Assembly: GCA_017516745.1 (NCBI GenBank)
Contig: JAFXBF010000003.1
Coordinates: 62,001 to 126,000, forward strand
Reading direction: 5' to 3'
Origin: Clostridia bacterium
Lineage (GTDB): Bacteria > Bacillota > Clostridia > Oscillospirales > Acutalibacteraceae
DNA length: 64,000 nt
The translations under genes were made by a program, and so were the position numbers. The notes beneath the pieces are model-generated. The model was not told where the DNA came from. It saw only the letters and a list, made by a program, of their open reading frames with translations, and made no database searches. This document shows positions 16,763 through 25,086 of this stretch, piece after piece. Within the stretch, counting starts at the first letter, position 1; every line of letters begins with the position of its first letter.

Positions 16763-17491
16763 TTAACCCAGATAATCCTTGATAGCGTCCCTGATTTCGT
16801 CTTCGTTTTCGGACATATATTTTTCTGCTTCATCCATTGTGTCGCTGAAGCTCTTTTGCAAGCCTACGCCGATATCAACCTTTGCGCCGTCATAATAGAA
16901 CAGCTTGCCAAGCTCGCTGTCTTTATTGTTGTCGTATTCGTCGCTTACGTAAACAACGTAATTCTTGCCGTCAACTCTGAATCCCCAGCCCTTCATAAGC
17001 CAGCTGTCAAGTGCTTCGTCCAGAGTTACTTCGCCGAGTGCATCCTCACCGTCGCCTGCAAACTCATAGCCTCTGATGTTGTAGCCGTCATCGGAAGCCT
17101 TTGCGGTTGCAACAAACACCTTTTTATACCACGCATCAAACTCGTCTTCTGTCACTTCGCCTTCAGCTTTGGTGAAGGTGATTACTGCGTGGCCTGTGCC
17201 CGAAGCAGGATCATCGGCATAAGCGGAATAATCGCTTTTGAGCTTCCATTCCCAATCAGGCTCAAGCTCATCGAGCTTTATGCCGGCTGTCTTCTTGAGG
17301 TAATACTCAACTGCACCCCGGCTGAACGAGTCGTGTTCTTCAGCTTCCTCAAGCTCTTTGTTGATAACGTCTTCAGCGTTGATTTTTTCATCGTTCTTTT
17401 CGGTGTTGTCTTCGTTTCCGCCGTTGCCGCCGCAGGAAGCGAAAACCAGCAGCATAACCGCTGCGAGTAAGATAGCCAATAATTTTTTCAT
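16763..17491 (-). CDS. Hypothetical lipoprotein
   Basis: A 242-residue protein with a lipoprotein signal peptide (lipobox FASC, Cys at residue 20), then a Gly/Asn/Glu-rich spacer and an acidic mature part containing DEFDAWYKKVF and GWGFRVDGKNYVVYVSDEY. I recognise no named domain. GGAGGT precedes the ATG. It sits between two zinc-ribbon genes on the same strand and may share a stress or envelope role with them. Confidence 0.7.
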   Translation of the reverse strand: MKKLLAILLAAVMLLVFASCGGNGGNEDNTEKNDEKINAEDVINKELEEAEEHDSFSRGAVEYYLKKTAGIKLDELEPDWEWKLKSDYSAYADDPASGTGHAVITFTKAEGEVTEDEFDAWYKKVFVATAKASDDGYNIRGYEFAGDGEDALGEVTLDEALDSWLMKGWGFRVDGKNYVVYVSDEYDNNKDSELGKLFYYDGAKVDIGVGLQKSFSDTMDEAEKYMSENEDEIRDAIKDYLG

Positions 17492-17532
17492 AGTAATTAC
17501 CTCCTTAAGTTTGTTATATGTATGGTTTATTT

Positions 17533-18384
17533 TTAAAAACCGAACAGGTCCTTTAAGCCTACCTGTTTTTTAGGCTGGGGCTTTACGTAGTCGTAACCGC
17601 CCGGAGGCTCTCTGTTGTCAAAGCCGATAGTCGGACAGTCGGGGTCACCCTCAAAGCAGTGCTCCGTATCAACGTGGTAAACCACACCGTCAACTCTTTT
17701 GTAGAGATGATTTATGCTCGGATACTGGCCTGCCTGATGGAAGCCGTTTTGTACAAGATATTTTCTGTAGCTGTCAACCGCCTGTCTTGCGGCAAAATCG
17801 TTGCCGCCGAAATCGGCTGAAAAAGAGAAGTAGTTTTCTTCGTAGCACTCAATTCCGTAATTACAGCCGCCGAAGCTCCATTTGGGGAATTGAGGCAGCT
17901 TTTCGTCCCATTCGAGCATAACGGCTTCGTCTCTTGCTTTGGCGGCAGCCTCCTGCTCAACAGCGGCAGGCAGCTTTGTTCCGCAGTCCTCACAGAATTT
18001 TGTGCCTACGGTGTTCTGCTTGTTGCAGTTGGGGCAGACTGCGCCCTGCGCTACCGTTGTTTCGGGCAGCTTTGCTCCGCATTCGGGGCAGAAGGTTTTG
18101 GAAGCATCGGTCGCCTTTTCGCAGTTGGGGCAGACCTTGATATTTTCGCTCATCCTTGTGGCGTAGCCCTGTGCGGCACGCTCAAGGTTTGCGAAAGCAC
18201 CCTCCAGGCCGCTTGCTGAGCGGACGGTCTGCTGCGTGTTCTGTGCGGCGGTGTCGAAATGCTCTGCCGCCTTGTTGGCAAACTGGGTTGCGGTGGGCTC
18301 AATCGCCTTGGAAATCGCATCGCCCACGGCTTTGCCTATTCCCTCGCTTACGCCACGGCGTATTGCTCTTTCAAGAAATCCCAT
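17533..18384 (-). CDS. Double zinc-ribbon protein
   Basis: A 283-residue protein. The N-terminal 75 residues are helical with a glycine-rich start (RRGVSEGIGKAVGDAI), which could associate with membranes. Two zinc ribbons follow: CPNCEKATD...FCPECG at about 86-105 and CPNCNKQNT...FCEDCG at about 117-135. The C-terminal half is a separate domain with YFSFSADFGG and YRKYLVQNGFHQAG. Function unknown. AGGAGGT precedes the ATG. It is first in the three-gene minus-strand group. Confidence 0.7.
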   Translation of the reverse strand: MGFLERAIRRGVSEGIGKAVGDAISKAIEPTATQFANKAAEHFDTAAQNTQQTVRSASGLEGAFANLERAAQGYATRMSENIKVCPNCEKATDASKTFCPECGAKLPETTVAQGAVCPNCNKQNTVGTKFCEDCGTKLPAAVEQEAAAKARDEAVMLEWDEKLPQFPKWSFGGCNYGIECYEENYFSFSADFGGNDFAARQAVDSYRKYLVQNGFHQAGQYPSINHLYKRVDGVVYHVDTEHCFEGDPDCPTIGFDNREPPGGYDYVKPQPKKQVGLKDLFGF

Positions 18385-18421
18385 TGGTCTGACCTCCTGT
18401 AAAAATATTTTTCAGATTATA

Positions 18422-20815
18422 TTATACTATTGCCGAAAAAATGAACGACAATATTTTTTTGATAAACTCAAATATGCTTGTGATTATTGCTTCAATGCCG
18501 GTTACGGAGCCGTCGGCACCGTTCCCTTCGTTATCATTCTCGGTTGTGCCGTCTGCTTCGGGGCTGATGTCAGCCTCAACGCTTTGGTCAATAAGACCCA
18601 TATACTCGATATAGAAGGCGTTTTCCTCAAGCTCCTCGGGTGTTCCGTTCTGGTTGACCCTGTTGAGCAGGAGGCCTGCGCCCGTGAGCAAATCAACGTC
18701 CAGCTCGTTAATTATGCCGTCGTGGTTGCAGTCGGCAGCTCTCCACGCATATTCTGAAACATCGTTGCTGCTGAGCATACCGTTTACGATAAGGTTTACA
18801 AGGAACGCATCGTTGCCGTCGTACCAGCCGTCGCCGTCAACGTCGCCGTAGATGAGAACGGTGTATTCCTGAACGGCTTCATTTTCGTTCATAAGTATGG
18901 CTTTTGAGCCCGTGCCAAGCTTTGAATACGGCATTTCATAAGTCCACGTATGATTGACTTTAACAATGCTTGTAATTTCATCAAAGGAAGCGAGACCCGG
19001 GTTGAGACCCGTAACTGTATAGGTGAGGAAGTCGATTATCATACTCTCGTCCCACTCAAAGCCCGTTGCCTCTATTCTTTCGCCCTTGACGCTGCCGCAG
19101 TAAATACAGTTACCCTCTTTTACACCTCGTGCGGTTGCGGTAGGCATTTTGGTAATTCTGTTCATTACATGCTTGTGTTCACCCGTTTTTTCGAGCATTT
19201 CTGCGTATTCATCACCGCAGACGGTACAGATGTAATATCTCTTACCGGCAGAGCCACAGGTGGGCGGAACCTCGGGCATATTGGGGTCAACGATATAGTT
19301 ATGCAGAAGCTCAGAGTAAGACATACCGCAGGAGCAGGAGTAAGCCTTTTCGCCGTGCTGTGTCTCGGTGGGCTGAATGTCGGTTATCAACTCGTAGGTG
19401 TGTCCGCCGTTTTCAGCCTGACTGAGGAAGTTATAAGTAACCCCGTCAAGGTTTTGCAGTTCATTATCGTAAATGAGCATCCAGTCGTGCTCCGAGCCGT
19501 TATAAGTCACGTTTTTAAGCGAAGTGCAATTGCCAAACGCATCTGTATCTGTTCCGATTGTTGTAACAGTTGTGGGAATTACGACAGTTTCAAGCATTTT
19601 ACAGCTGTAAAATGCATCGCCTTGGATTTTTTCAACACCTTCGGGAAGAATTACGGTTTTGAGATTCTCATTGTATGAAAAAGCATTTTTAGCAATTGTC
19701 TCAGTTGCCTCATTAACGGTATAGCTTTCCCGAACCGATGCTACCGGATAAGATTTAAGTGCAGCAAAAGATGCAGTATAAAGAACACCGTACTCATCAG
19801 AAACGTAATTCGTGTTGCCTTCTTCAACTATAATCTCTGTCAGCGAAGAACAACTCTTGAAACTGCAAACAATACTTGTGACGCTTGCGGGAATCGTCAG
19901 ACTTGTAAGTGATTCGCAATCGTCAAACGCAAACAGTTCAATGGTTCTGAGATTAGCAGAAAGCTTTATATTTTCAAGCAATTTACAGCCACGGAATGCC
20001 GCGTTATCTATATGTGTAACGCTGTCGGGAAGAACTATACTTTCGATTGCCGTTTTTTCGAATGCGCAGCCACCGATAGTAGTAACGGTATCAGGTAAGT
20101 TAACGTTTTTGAGAGAGGTACATCTGTAAAATGACGTACTGCTGACATTTTTAACACCTTCTTCGATTGTAACCGTCACAATTTCATCACGAAAATCAGT
20201 CCAAGGAGCAGGGTTTGATGTGGTATAATAGGACATAGTACCTGTACCGCTGACTGTGAACTCACCCGTTACGCCGTTAAAGCGCCAGGTGGCATTGCTG
20301 CCGGTAGTGCCACTCTTGCCTGCACAGATAACCTCGGGGGTTGAGTCGGGGAACTGAACGTCAAGAGCGTCCCATTCCTCCTGCGTGCCCGTAAAGGTTA
20401 CGGTTGCGAGTGAGTAACAATCTCCAAATGCGGAACTGCTGACTTCAGCGAGGCTGTAGGGAAGCACTACTTCCCTTAAAGCAGTACCCTTGAAAGCATA
20501 ATCAGCTACGGTGGTGATACCCTCTTCAATAACAACGGACTTAATAAGACCTGCGTAAGAGTACCACGGAGTTTCACTTGCGGCGGAATAATCGGTCATA
20601 GCACCCTCACCGCTGATGGTGAGCACACCCGTTTCGGTATCAACCGCCCAGGTAAGTGCGTTATCCGTACCGAAGGTGCCCGAAGCAGCTTCGGCGCTTG
20701 CGGTAAAGCTGAAAAGTTCGGGCAGTTCAATGCCGGCAAAGCCGCTCAGAGGTGCGGCGGCAAGCACCATTACAACCGCCATAAATATTGCAAAAAGTTT
20801 TTTTAGCTTTTTCAT
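18422..20815 (-). CDS. Leucine-rich-repeat surface protein with dockerin-like module
   Basis: A 797-residue secreted protein. The signal peptide is at about residues 1-42. Several BspA/LRR_5 repeats follow (VADYAFKGTAL, IGGCAFEKTAI, IDNAAFRGC, IAKNAFSYNENL), then Cys-rich CSCG/CTVCGDEY segments at about 490-580. A dockerin-like module with two calcium-loop motifs (GDVDGDGWYDGND and DCNHDGIINELD) covers about 655-720. An acidic Gly/Asn linker leads to the hydrophobic tail (IFEFIKKILSFIFSAIV). Dockerin modules bind cohesins, so it may belong to a larger surface assembly; no cohesin gene is visible here. GGATGATTCC precedes the ATG. Confidence 0.85.
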   Translation of the reverse strand: MKKLKKLFAIFMAVVMVLAAAPLSGFAGIELPELFSFTASAEAASGTFGTDNALTWAVDTETGVLTISGEGAMTDYSAASETPWYSYAGLIKSVVIEEGITTVADYAFKGTALREVVLPYSLAEVSSSAFGDCYSLATVTFTGTQEEWDALDVQFPDSTPEVICAGKSGTTGSNATWRFNGVTGEFTVSGTGTMSYYTTSNPAPWTDFRDEIVTVTIEEGVKNVSSTSFYRCTSLKNVNLPDTVTTIGGCAFEKTAIESIVLPDSVTHIDNAAFRGCKLLENIKLSANLRTIELFAFDDCESLTSLTIPASVTSIVCSFKSCSSLTEIIVEEGNTNYVSDEYGVLYTASFAALKSYPVASVRESYTVNEATETIAKNAFSYNENLKTVILPEGVEKIQGDAFYSCKMLETVVIPTTVTTIGTDTDAFGNCTSLKNVTYNGSEHDWMLIYDNELQNLDGVTYNFLSQAENGGHTYELITDIQPTETQHGEKAYSCSCGMSYSELLHNYIVDPNMPEVPPTCGSAGKRYYICTVCGDEYAEMLEKTGEHKHVMNRITKMPTATARGVKEGNCIYCGSVKGERIEATGFEWDESMIIDFLTYTVTGLNPGLASFDEITSIVKVNHTWTYEMPYSKLGTGSKAILMNENEAVQEYTVLIYGDVDGDGWYDGNDAFLVNLIVNGMLSSNDVSEYAWRAADCNHDGIINELDVDLLTGAGLLLNRVNQNGTPEELEENAFYIEYMGLIDQSVEADISPEADGTTENDNEGNGADGSVTGIEAIITSIFEFIKKILSFIFSAIV

Positions 20816-20843
20816 TAGGAATCATCCTTTCATTTGAATTGCT

Positions 20844-21107
20844 TTATAAATCTTTGTACTTAATCAGTAATTGTTTTCGGCTGGAAATGCCAAGCTTTTT
20901 GTAAATATTTTTGCAGTGAAAATGAACCGAGGAATGGGTAATGTATAATTCTTCCGCTATCTGTGCCTGTGTTTTGTCGGTAAGAAGCTGAGCGAAAACC
21001 TCAAGCTCACGTTTCGACAGGTTTTCCAGCTCGGGATAAATTTCAAGCAGCCGCTTATGCTCGTTTTCTGCCAACGCAATATAATTGAAATAATTCAATA
21101 TTCCCAT
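20844..21107 (-). CDS. Short LuxR-type HTH regulator
   Basis: An 87-residue protein made almost entirely of a LuxR/GerE DNA-binding domain. LSKRELEVFAQLLTDKTQAQIAEEL is followed by the recognition helix YITHSSVHFHCKNIYKKLGI. There is no receiver or sensor domain, so it resembles a stand-alone GerE-like factor. AGAGGTGG precedes the ATG. It diverges from the large membrane LuxR gene at 21427 and lies just downstream of nothing else, so it may regulate that gene or the LRR gene at 18422. Confidence 0.8.
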   Translation of the reverse strand: MGILNYFNYIALAENEHKRLLEIYPELENLSKRELEVFAQLLTDKTQAQIAEELYITHSSVHFHCKNIYKKLGISSRKQLLIKYKDL

Positions 21108-21189
21108 AAGTCCACCTCTTTAATAATAATTATACTTTATTTTAAACGGAGATGTAACCTGCCCGATATGAGAGGATTTTATATGTTTT

Positions 21190-21356
21190 CTACCCTTTTG
21201 GGTAGTATTTCTAACATCTTCTTGAAAAAGAGAAAAAAATAGTTTATAATTCTGTAAAACAAAAAATATACTGTTATGGCTTAATTATATTGATTTTTTT
21301 GTCCGTTTTGCACCCCCCGTTTGGGGGGTTTTTAGGAAAAAACCACCCATTTAGGT
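21190..21356. promoter_or_regulatory. Three ACCC-NTTTN-GGT palindromes between divergent LuxR genes
   Basis: CTACCC-TTTT-GGGTAG (21190-21205), ACCCCCC-GTTT-GGGGGGT (21312-21329) and ACCC-ATTT-AGGT (21345-21356) share spacing and core. A TATAAT at 21391-21396 upstream of the 21427 gene has no clear -35, which suggests activation. These are candidate operators for the LuxR proteins here. The second one, followed by T5, could also act as a terminator. Confidence 0.5.
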
Positions 21357-21426
21357 AAGTTTTTTTAGAACTCACAGTTTTTTACGGTTATATAATGATT
21401 TTTCAAAGCAAAGGAAGGTGCGGTTT

Positions 21427-22887
21427 ATGAATCACCCGATTCTTATAGAAAACCAGAAAAAGAGGAGTGATATTCCGCTTTGGATGCTCGTCTGCTTCTC
21501 TATGTTCAGCTTTTGGCAGATGGGATTTATCTATTATTTCCTTGAGCCGTCCTCGGCTCTCGACGGAAAGATCCCCATCGACATTAACATCGATTACGGC
21601 ACCTCGCTGACGGCGGTTTGTTACATACTCGGTATCCTTACGATGATCTTTTTACCGAAGATCATCGTGTGGGTGCAGCGGATCACCACGGGTGTTGCAC
21701 TCCTTTCGGCTATCGCTTTCTTCCTTCCTCTGCCGGAGGATGCTCTGCGCTTTAACATTTACCTGCAGATCTTCTGCTGCTGCCTGATGATCGGCTTTGA
21801 AACGTTCCTTGTGGTCAACTGCTTTTCCGAGAAAAGCGGTGTCAAGTATCTGACCTTCGGCTACGGCATAGCGGTCTTCCTTATCGCTTTGGTTCAGAAT
21901 GAGGTTATATCTATTCCGTTCTCTGCCTTCCGCTATGCAATGATAGCGGCTCTTGTGCTTTTGCTTGTCTTTTTCCTCCGTATGCCCACAGGCAAGGAGC
22001 ATCTGCCGCGGTTCGTGAAAAAGAGCGACGGTCTTATCGCACCGAAGAAGATGATGTGGGGGGCTTATCTTATTGCTTTCATTGCTGCACTGATGGGCGT
22101 TGGAGGTCCTGCAGTCGCAGGCAAGGTCGAGCACGGAGTGTCTATTATGTATTTTGTAGTGGCTCTTTCAAGCTTTACTATGTATTTTCTTCATAAGAAA
22201 GCGAACATTCATCCCTTCCGTATGGTGCCCCTGTTTGTCGGACTCGGTGGATTCGGTTTTCTTGTAATGCTTGTGTCCGCATATGTTCCCGCACTTTCCT
22301 ACGTCGCCTGCATACTTATTGGCTTCGGTATGACGGTATGTATGCTCGCTCCGCTTTACGGTGTGCCGATTATGAAAGCCTATCCGTCAAGATACGTAGC
22401 CTCCGCAATTATCGGGCTTGCAATCACGGCGGTTCTTATTCATGCGGTTATTGCCGAGCTGTTCCTCGGCGCACCTGTCGCACTTTATATCGTTTACGCA
22501 GTGATTATGGGTGTGCTTGTGTTTGTGTTTATGCAAGTTGAGCCTTTCCTGATGTTTACCCTTCGCCGTCGCATTGCCGACGATACCGTTCCTGCCGCAG
22601 AAGAAGCAGAGAAATCTCCCGTCGAGGAAACGGAAGTAAAAACCGAGTCTGCAACTGTTTCGGCAGACGATGCAGATAATCCTCTTGCAAAGCTCAGCCC
22701 GAAGAAACGTGAGGTTGCGGAGCTTATCTGTCTTGGCTACACTAACAAGGATATTGCAAAAACCCTTGTCATTTCCGAGCATACCGTGAAGGATTATGTA
22801 AAAGATATTTATTATACTCTGGCGGTTCACAGCCGTTTGGAGCTTGCCGCCCTTGTAAACAATTACCGCCTGGCAAACAAAAAATAA
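21427..22887 (+). CDS. Membrane LuxR regulator (12-helix sensor plus C-terminal HTH)
   Basis: A 486-residue protein. Residues about 15-380 hold roughly twelve hydrophobic segments in an MFS-like pattern (LWMLVCFSMFSFWQMGF, SFTMYFLHKKA, LGGFGFLVMLVSAYV). An acidic linker (about 385-420) leads to a GerE domain: LSPKKREVAELICLGYTNKDIAKTL and SEHTVKDYVKDIY. This is the membrane LuxR architecture known from gut anaerobes, in which the MFS-like part is thought to sense a ligand. I chose ATG 21427 with AAGGAAGG upstream; the GTG at 21418 is inside the RBS. Confidence 0.85.
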   Translation: MNHPILIENQKKRSDIPLWMLVCFSMFSFWQMGFIYYFLEPSSALDGKIPIDINIDYGTSLTAVCYILGILTMIFLPKIIVWVQRITTGVALLSAIAFFLPLPEDALRFNIYLQIFCCCLMIGFETFLVVNCFSEKSGVKYLTFGYGIAVFLIALVQNEVISIPFSAFRYAMIAALVLLLVFFLRMPTGKEHLPRFVKKSDGLIAPKKMMWGAYLIAFIAALMGVGGPAVAGKVEHGVSIMYFVVALSSFTMYFLHKKANIHPFRMVPLFVGLGGFGFLVMLVSAYVPALSYVACILIGFGMTVCMLAPLYGVPIMKAYPSRYVASAIIGLAITAVLIHAVIAELFLGAPVALYIVYAVIMGVLVFVFMQVEPFLMFTLRRRIADDTVPAAEEAEKSPVEETEVKTESATVSADDADNPLAKLSPKKREVAELICLGYTNKDIAKTLVISEHTVKDYVKDIYYTLAVHSRLELAALVNNYRLANKK

Positions 22888-23124
22888 CAAACTGAAGTCA
22901 GTGCAGATGTTGAAGCTGACTTCGCTCTCTGCGTTCTTTCAAAGCGTGAGCTTGAGGTTGTTGACCTTATCGCCGGCGGCTACAGTAACGCAGACATTGC
23001 AAAAATACTGTTTATTTCAGTTTATACCGTCAATGACCACACAAAAAATATCTACCGCAAACTGAACGTTCACAGCAGATATGAACTCACGGCACTTGTC
23101 AATAAAATAATAATCAAAAAATAA
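22888..23124 (+). pseudogene. Second LuxR HTH in frame after a stop codon
   Basis: Immediately after the TAA of the preceding gene the same frame stays open for 78 codons to TAA 23122-23124. It encodes a full GerE domain: LSKRELEVVDLIAGGYSNADIAKIL and SVYTVNDHTKNIYRKL. There is no start codon or RBS before the HTH, so it is probably the surviving 3' end of a paralogue fused by deletion, unless the stop is read through. Confidence 0.7.
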
Positions 23125-23133
23125 ACCAACAAC

Positions 23134-23166
23134 AAAGCCGATGAATTATCATTGGCTTTTTGTATG
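23134..23166 (+). terminator. Intrinsic terminator after the LuxR genes
   Basis: AAAGCCGATGA (23134-23144) pairs with TCATTGGCTTT (23149-23159), followed by Ts. A second stem, ATACGCTCCT/AGGAGCGTAT (about 23182/23217), lies between here and the convergent AbiEi-like gene and could serve that gene. Confidence 0.7.
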
Positions 23167-23249
23167 AAATATCATATATGATTATACGCTCCTCATCACC
23201 TGCTTCTGAGTGGATTAGGAGCGTATTTTGATTCTGAAACACAGTTTGG

Positions 23250-23933
23250 TCAAGTATAGTAAATTTCTCTTATCTTAACAGTTGTTGTATTTTTGTTAGC
23301 TGCAAAAATCTTCTTGCGTATCTTGAAATCGTGAAACGGATGAAGAATCAGCCAATCCATTTTCTGCTTGGCAGCAACGGAAAGGTTAAGCTGCTCAGCA
23401 TAATCCTGCAGTCGGATAATATCCTTGTTTTCATATTTACGGTATTGTTTAGAAAGCTCACGCAGACAACGGTAGCTGATGCGAGTGTGGTTTTTAAAAT
23501 AATCGCATATTGTACGCTCAAGGTCATAACAAGGATAACCTTCCGGAGAAACAGTTAACCCTATTTCAAAATGCTCCGGCTTTATATTGTAAATCTGCAA
23601 ATCAACATCTTTTATAAACCTGCTGTCTGAGTGGACAAAACCTCTCGGAACAGCAATTTCATGTTCGTACGGTTTGCGTTTTCTGAAACCGTAAATATAT
23701 AGTGCTTCACTCATACAGAACACACCCTGAGGTATGGCAGCGAGAATGACATCTCTCTCGTCGCTTATCTTCAGGGCTTTAATTTTGTACAGCCCGTGTT
23801 TAAGACGAATGATGTCGCCGTTATAGCAGAGCCGGTTAATACAGTATCCGCTTATACCTGCTGCTTTCAGTTCTTCAGTTGTTGCAAAGCCCTTTGGAAA
23901 ATTCGTTTTTGTCAACTTGTCCTGATGATTCAT
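23250..23933 (-). CDS. AbiEi-type antitoxin/regulator, orphan
   Basis: A 227-residue protein with an N-terminal winged helix (FATTEELKAAGISGYCINRL...GDIIRLKHGLYK), followed by the C-terminal AbiEi-like domain (SEALYIYGF, YDLERTICDYFKN). This matches type IV antitoxins of the AbiE family, which repress their own operon and neutralise the nucleotidyltransferase toxin AbiEii. No AbiEii gene follows: the downstream gene is a LuxR remnant on the other strand, so it is an orphan. ATG 23933 has AAGGTG upstream; a TTG at 23954 lies in frame but has no RBS. Confidence 0.75.
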   Translation of the reverse strand: MNHQDKLTKTNFPKGFATTEELKAAGISGYCINRLCYNGDIIRLKHGLYKIKALKISDERDVILAAIPQGVFCMSEALYIYGFRKRKPYEHEIAVPRGFVHSDSRFIKDVDLQIYNIKPEHFEIGLTVSPEGYPCYDLERTICDYFKNHTRISYRCLRELSKQYRKYENKDIIRLQDYAEQLNLSVAAKQKMDWLILHPFHDFKIRKKIFAANKNTTTVKIREIYYT

Positions 23934-24187
23934 ACCACACCTTCTTTTACCCAAATTTTAACATAATTCGGTATTTTATTCAAGAGCAAATTGCAAATAC
24001 TGCAGATAATAACGTTTATAATTATTAGAGTTAGATTATCAGTTATTCCTTGTAAATCAACACATATTAAGACTACTATGCTTTGTAAATATTAGACACC
24101 ACGTCATTCTTACATATTTTAAGTGATTACAGAAGTCATTTGGAGTAAAAAACACAGCGCAAGTGATTGAGAAATCCCGTTTTAGTT

Positions 24188-24222
24188 CAACCGTCAGGGA
24201 TAGAAATTGCGAAGGCGGTTGA
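24188..24222. repeat. Inverted repeat at the broken end of the recombinase remnant
   Basis: TTCAACCG and CGGTTGAA are 8-base inverted arms. The surrounding 23955-24231 stretch holds no convincing gene; it is AT-rich intergenic DNA between the AbiEi-like gene and the recombinase fragment. Confidence 0.35.
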
Positions 24223-24231
24223 ATGAAATAA

Positions 24232-24861
24232 ATGAAGAAGGGAGTTAAAGCGGTATGCACTTTCGGTCCGAACATATCAAACCATAAGGGTTGTGACAAG
24301 AAATCTGTCAGAAAGGATTGGATTGAAGATCTTGTTATCAAACAGATTGAAAGTGTACTTTTTAACGATAGAATAATCAATAAGTTGGCAGATGATATAA
24401 TGACCTTACAGGGCAAAGAAAATACGGTTCTTCCCTTGCTCAGAAAGAAACAGGAAAAAGTTCAAAGGAGCATTGATAATATCATCAAAGCGATTGAGGA
24501 GGGTATTTTTACTTCGTCAACCAAAGAACGCCTTGAAGCATTGGAAAACGAAAAGAAGGAAATTGCTGTTCAGATTGCAAAAGAAGAAATGGAAAAACCT
24601 CTTCTTGAAAAAAATCAGATTGTTTTCTGGTTCCACCGTTTACGCAAGTACAATGTAAATCGTCTTGAACACAGACGCAGACTTATTGACAGTTTTATTA
24701 ATTCTGTTTATCTGTATGATGACAGGATGGTGATATTTTTTAATTATAAAGACGGTTCAAAGACCGTAGGCTTGAATGAAGTAAAGAAGTCGGATATGAG
24801 TTCGGATTCGACATCGTGTGCTCTGCCAAAGAATCAAACGCTCACAAACGGCTCTGTATAG
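24232..24861 (+). pseudogene. C-terminal fragment of a large serine recombinase
   Basis: About 209 residues remain. GCDKKSVRKDWIEDLVI near residue 20 is the hallmark at the end of the recombinase zinc-ribbon region, followed by a coiled-coil (LLRKKQEKVQRSIDNIIKAIEEGIF split over 75-100) and a C-terminal DNA-binding tail (FINSVYLYDDRMVIFFNY). The resolvase catalytic domain with its serine and the first zinc ligands are missing, with stops just upstream. It is a dead end of a Tn/ICE-type element. Confidence 0.8.
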
Positions 24862-24880
24862 CCAAATGTGAGCGTTTTTC
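24836..24880 (+). terminator. Intrinsic terminator overlapping the recombinase 3' end
   Basis: AAACGCTCACA (24836-24846) pairs with TGTGAGCGTTT (24867-24877), then TTC. The stem includes the last codons of the recombinase fragment. Confidence 0.75.
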
Positions 24881-24967
24881 TTTTGCGTTTTACGCCGCTT
24901 TTTCAAATGGTTTTTTATCTTCTTTGTGCTGCTTTTGCTTGCTTTATGAGAAAAATGCAAGTCAAAA

Positions 24968-25020
24968 GGTCAGTCAAAGGTCGGTAGAAGGTCGGTAAAA
25001 ACTTTTCAGAGTGATACAAT
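24968..25020 (+). promoter_or_regulatory. Three 11-bp direct repeats upstream of a TACAAT box
   Basis: GGTCAGTCAAA (24968), GGTCGGTAGAA (24979) and GGTCGGTAAAA (24990) are exactly contiguous 11-mers, one helical turn each. They overlap the expected -35 of TACAAT at 25015-25020. This looks like an activator or repressor site for the operon starting at 25087. Confidence 0.5.
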
Positions 25021-25086
25021 AAAGCCAGTGCGGTTATTGCTTTTACCTCACATAAGTGCTAAAATGAACACAAGAGGTGATTTTTT

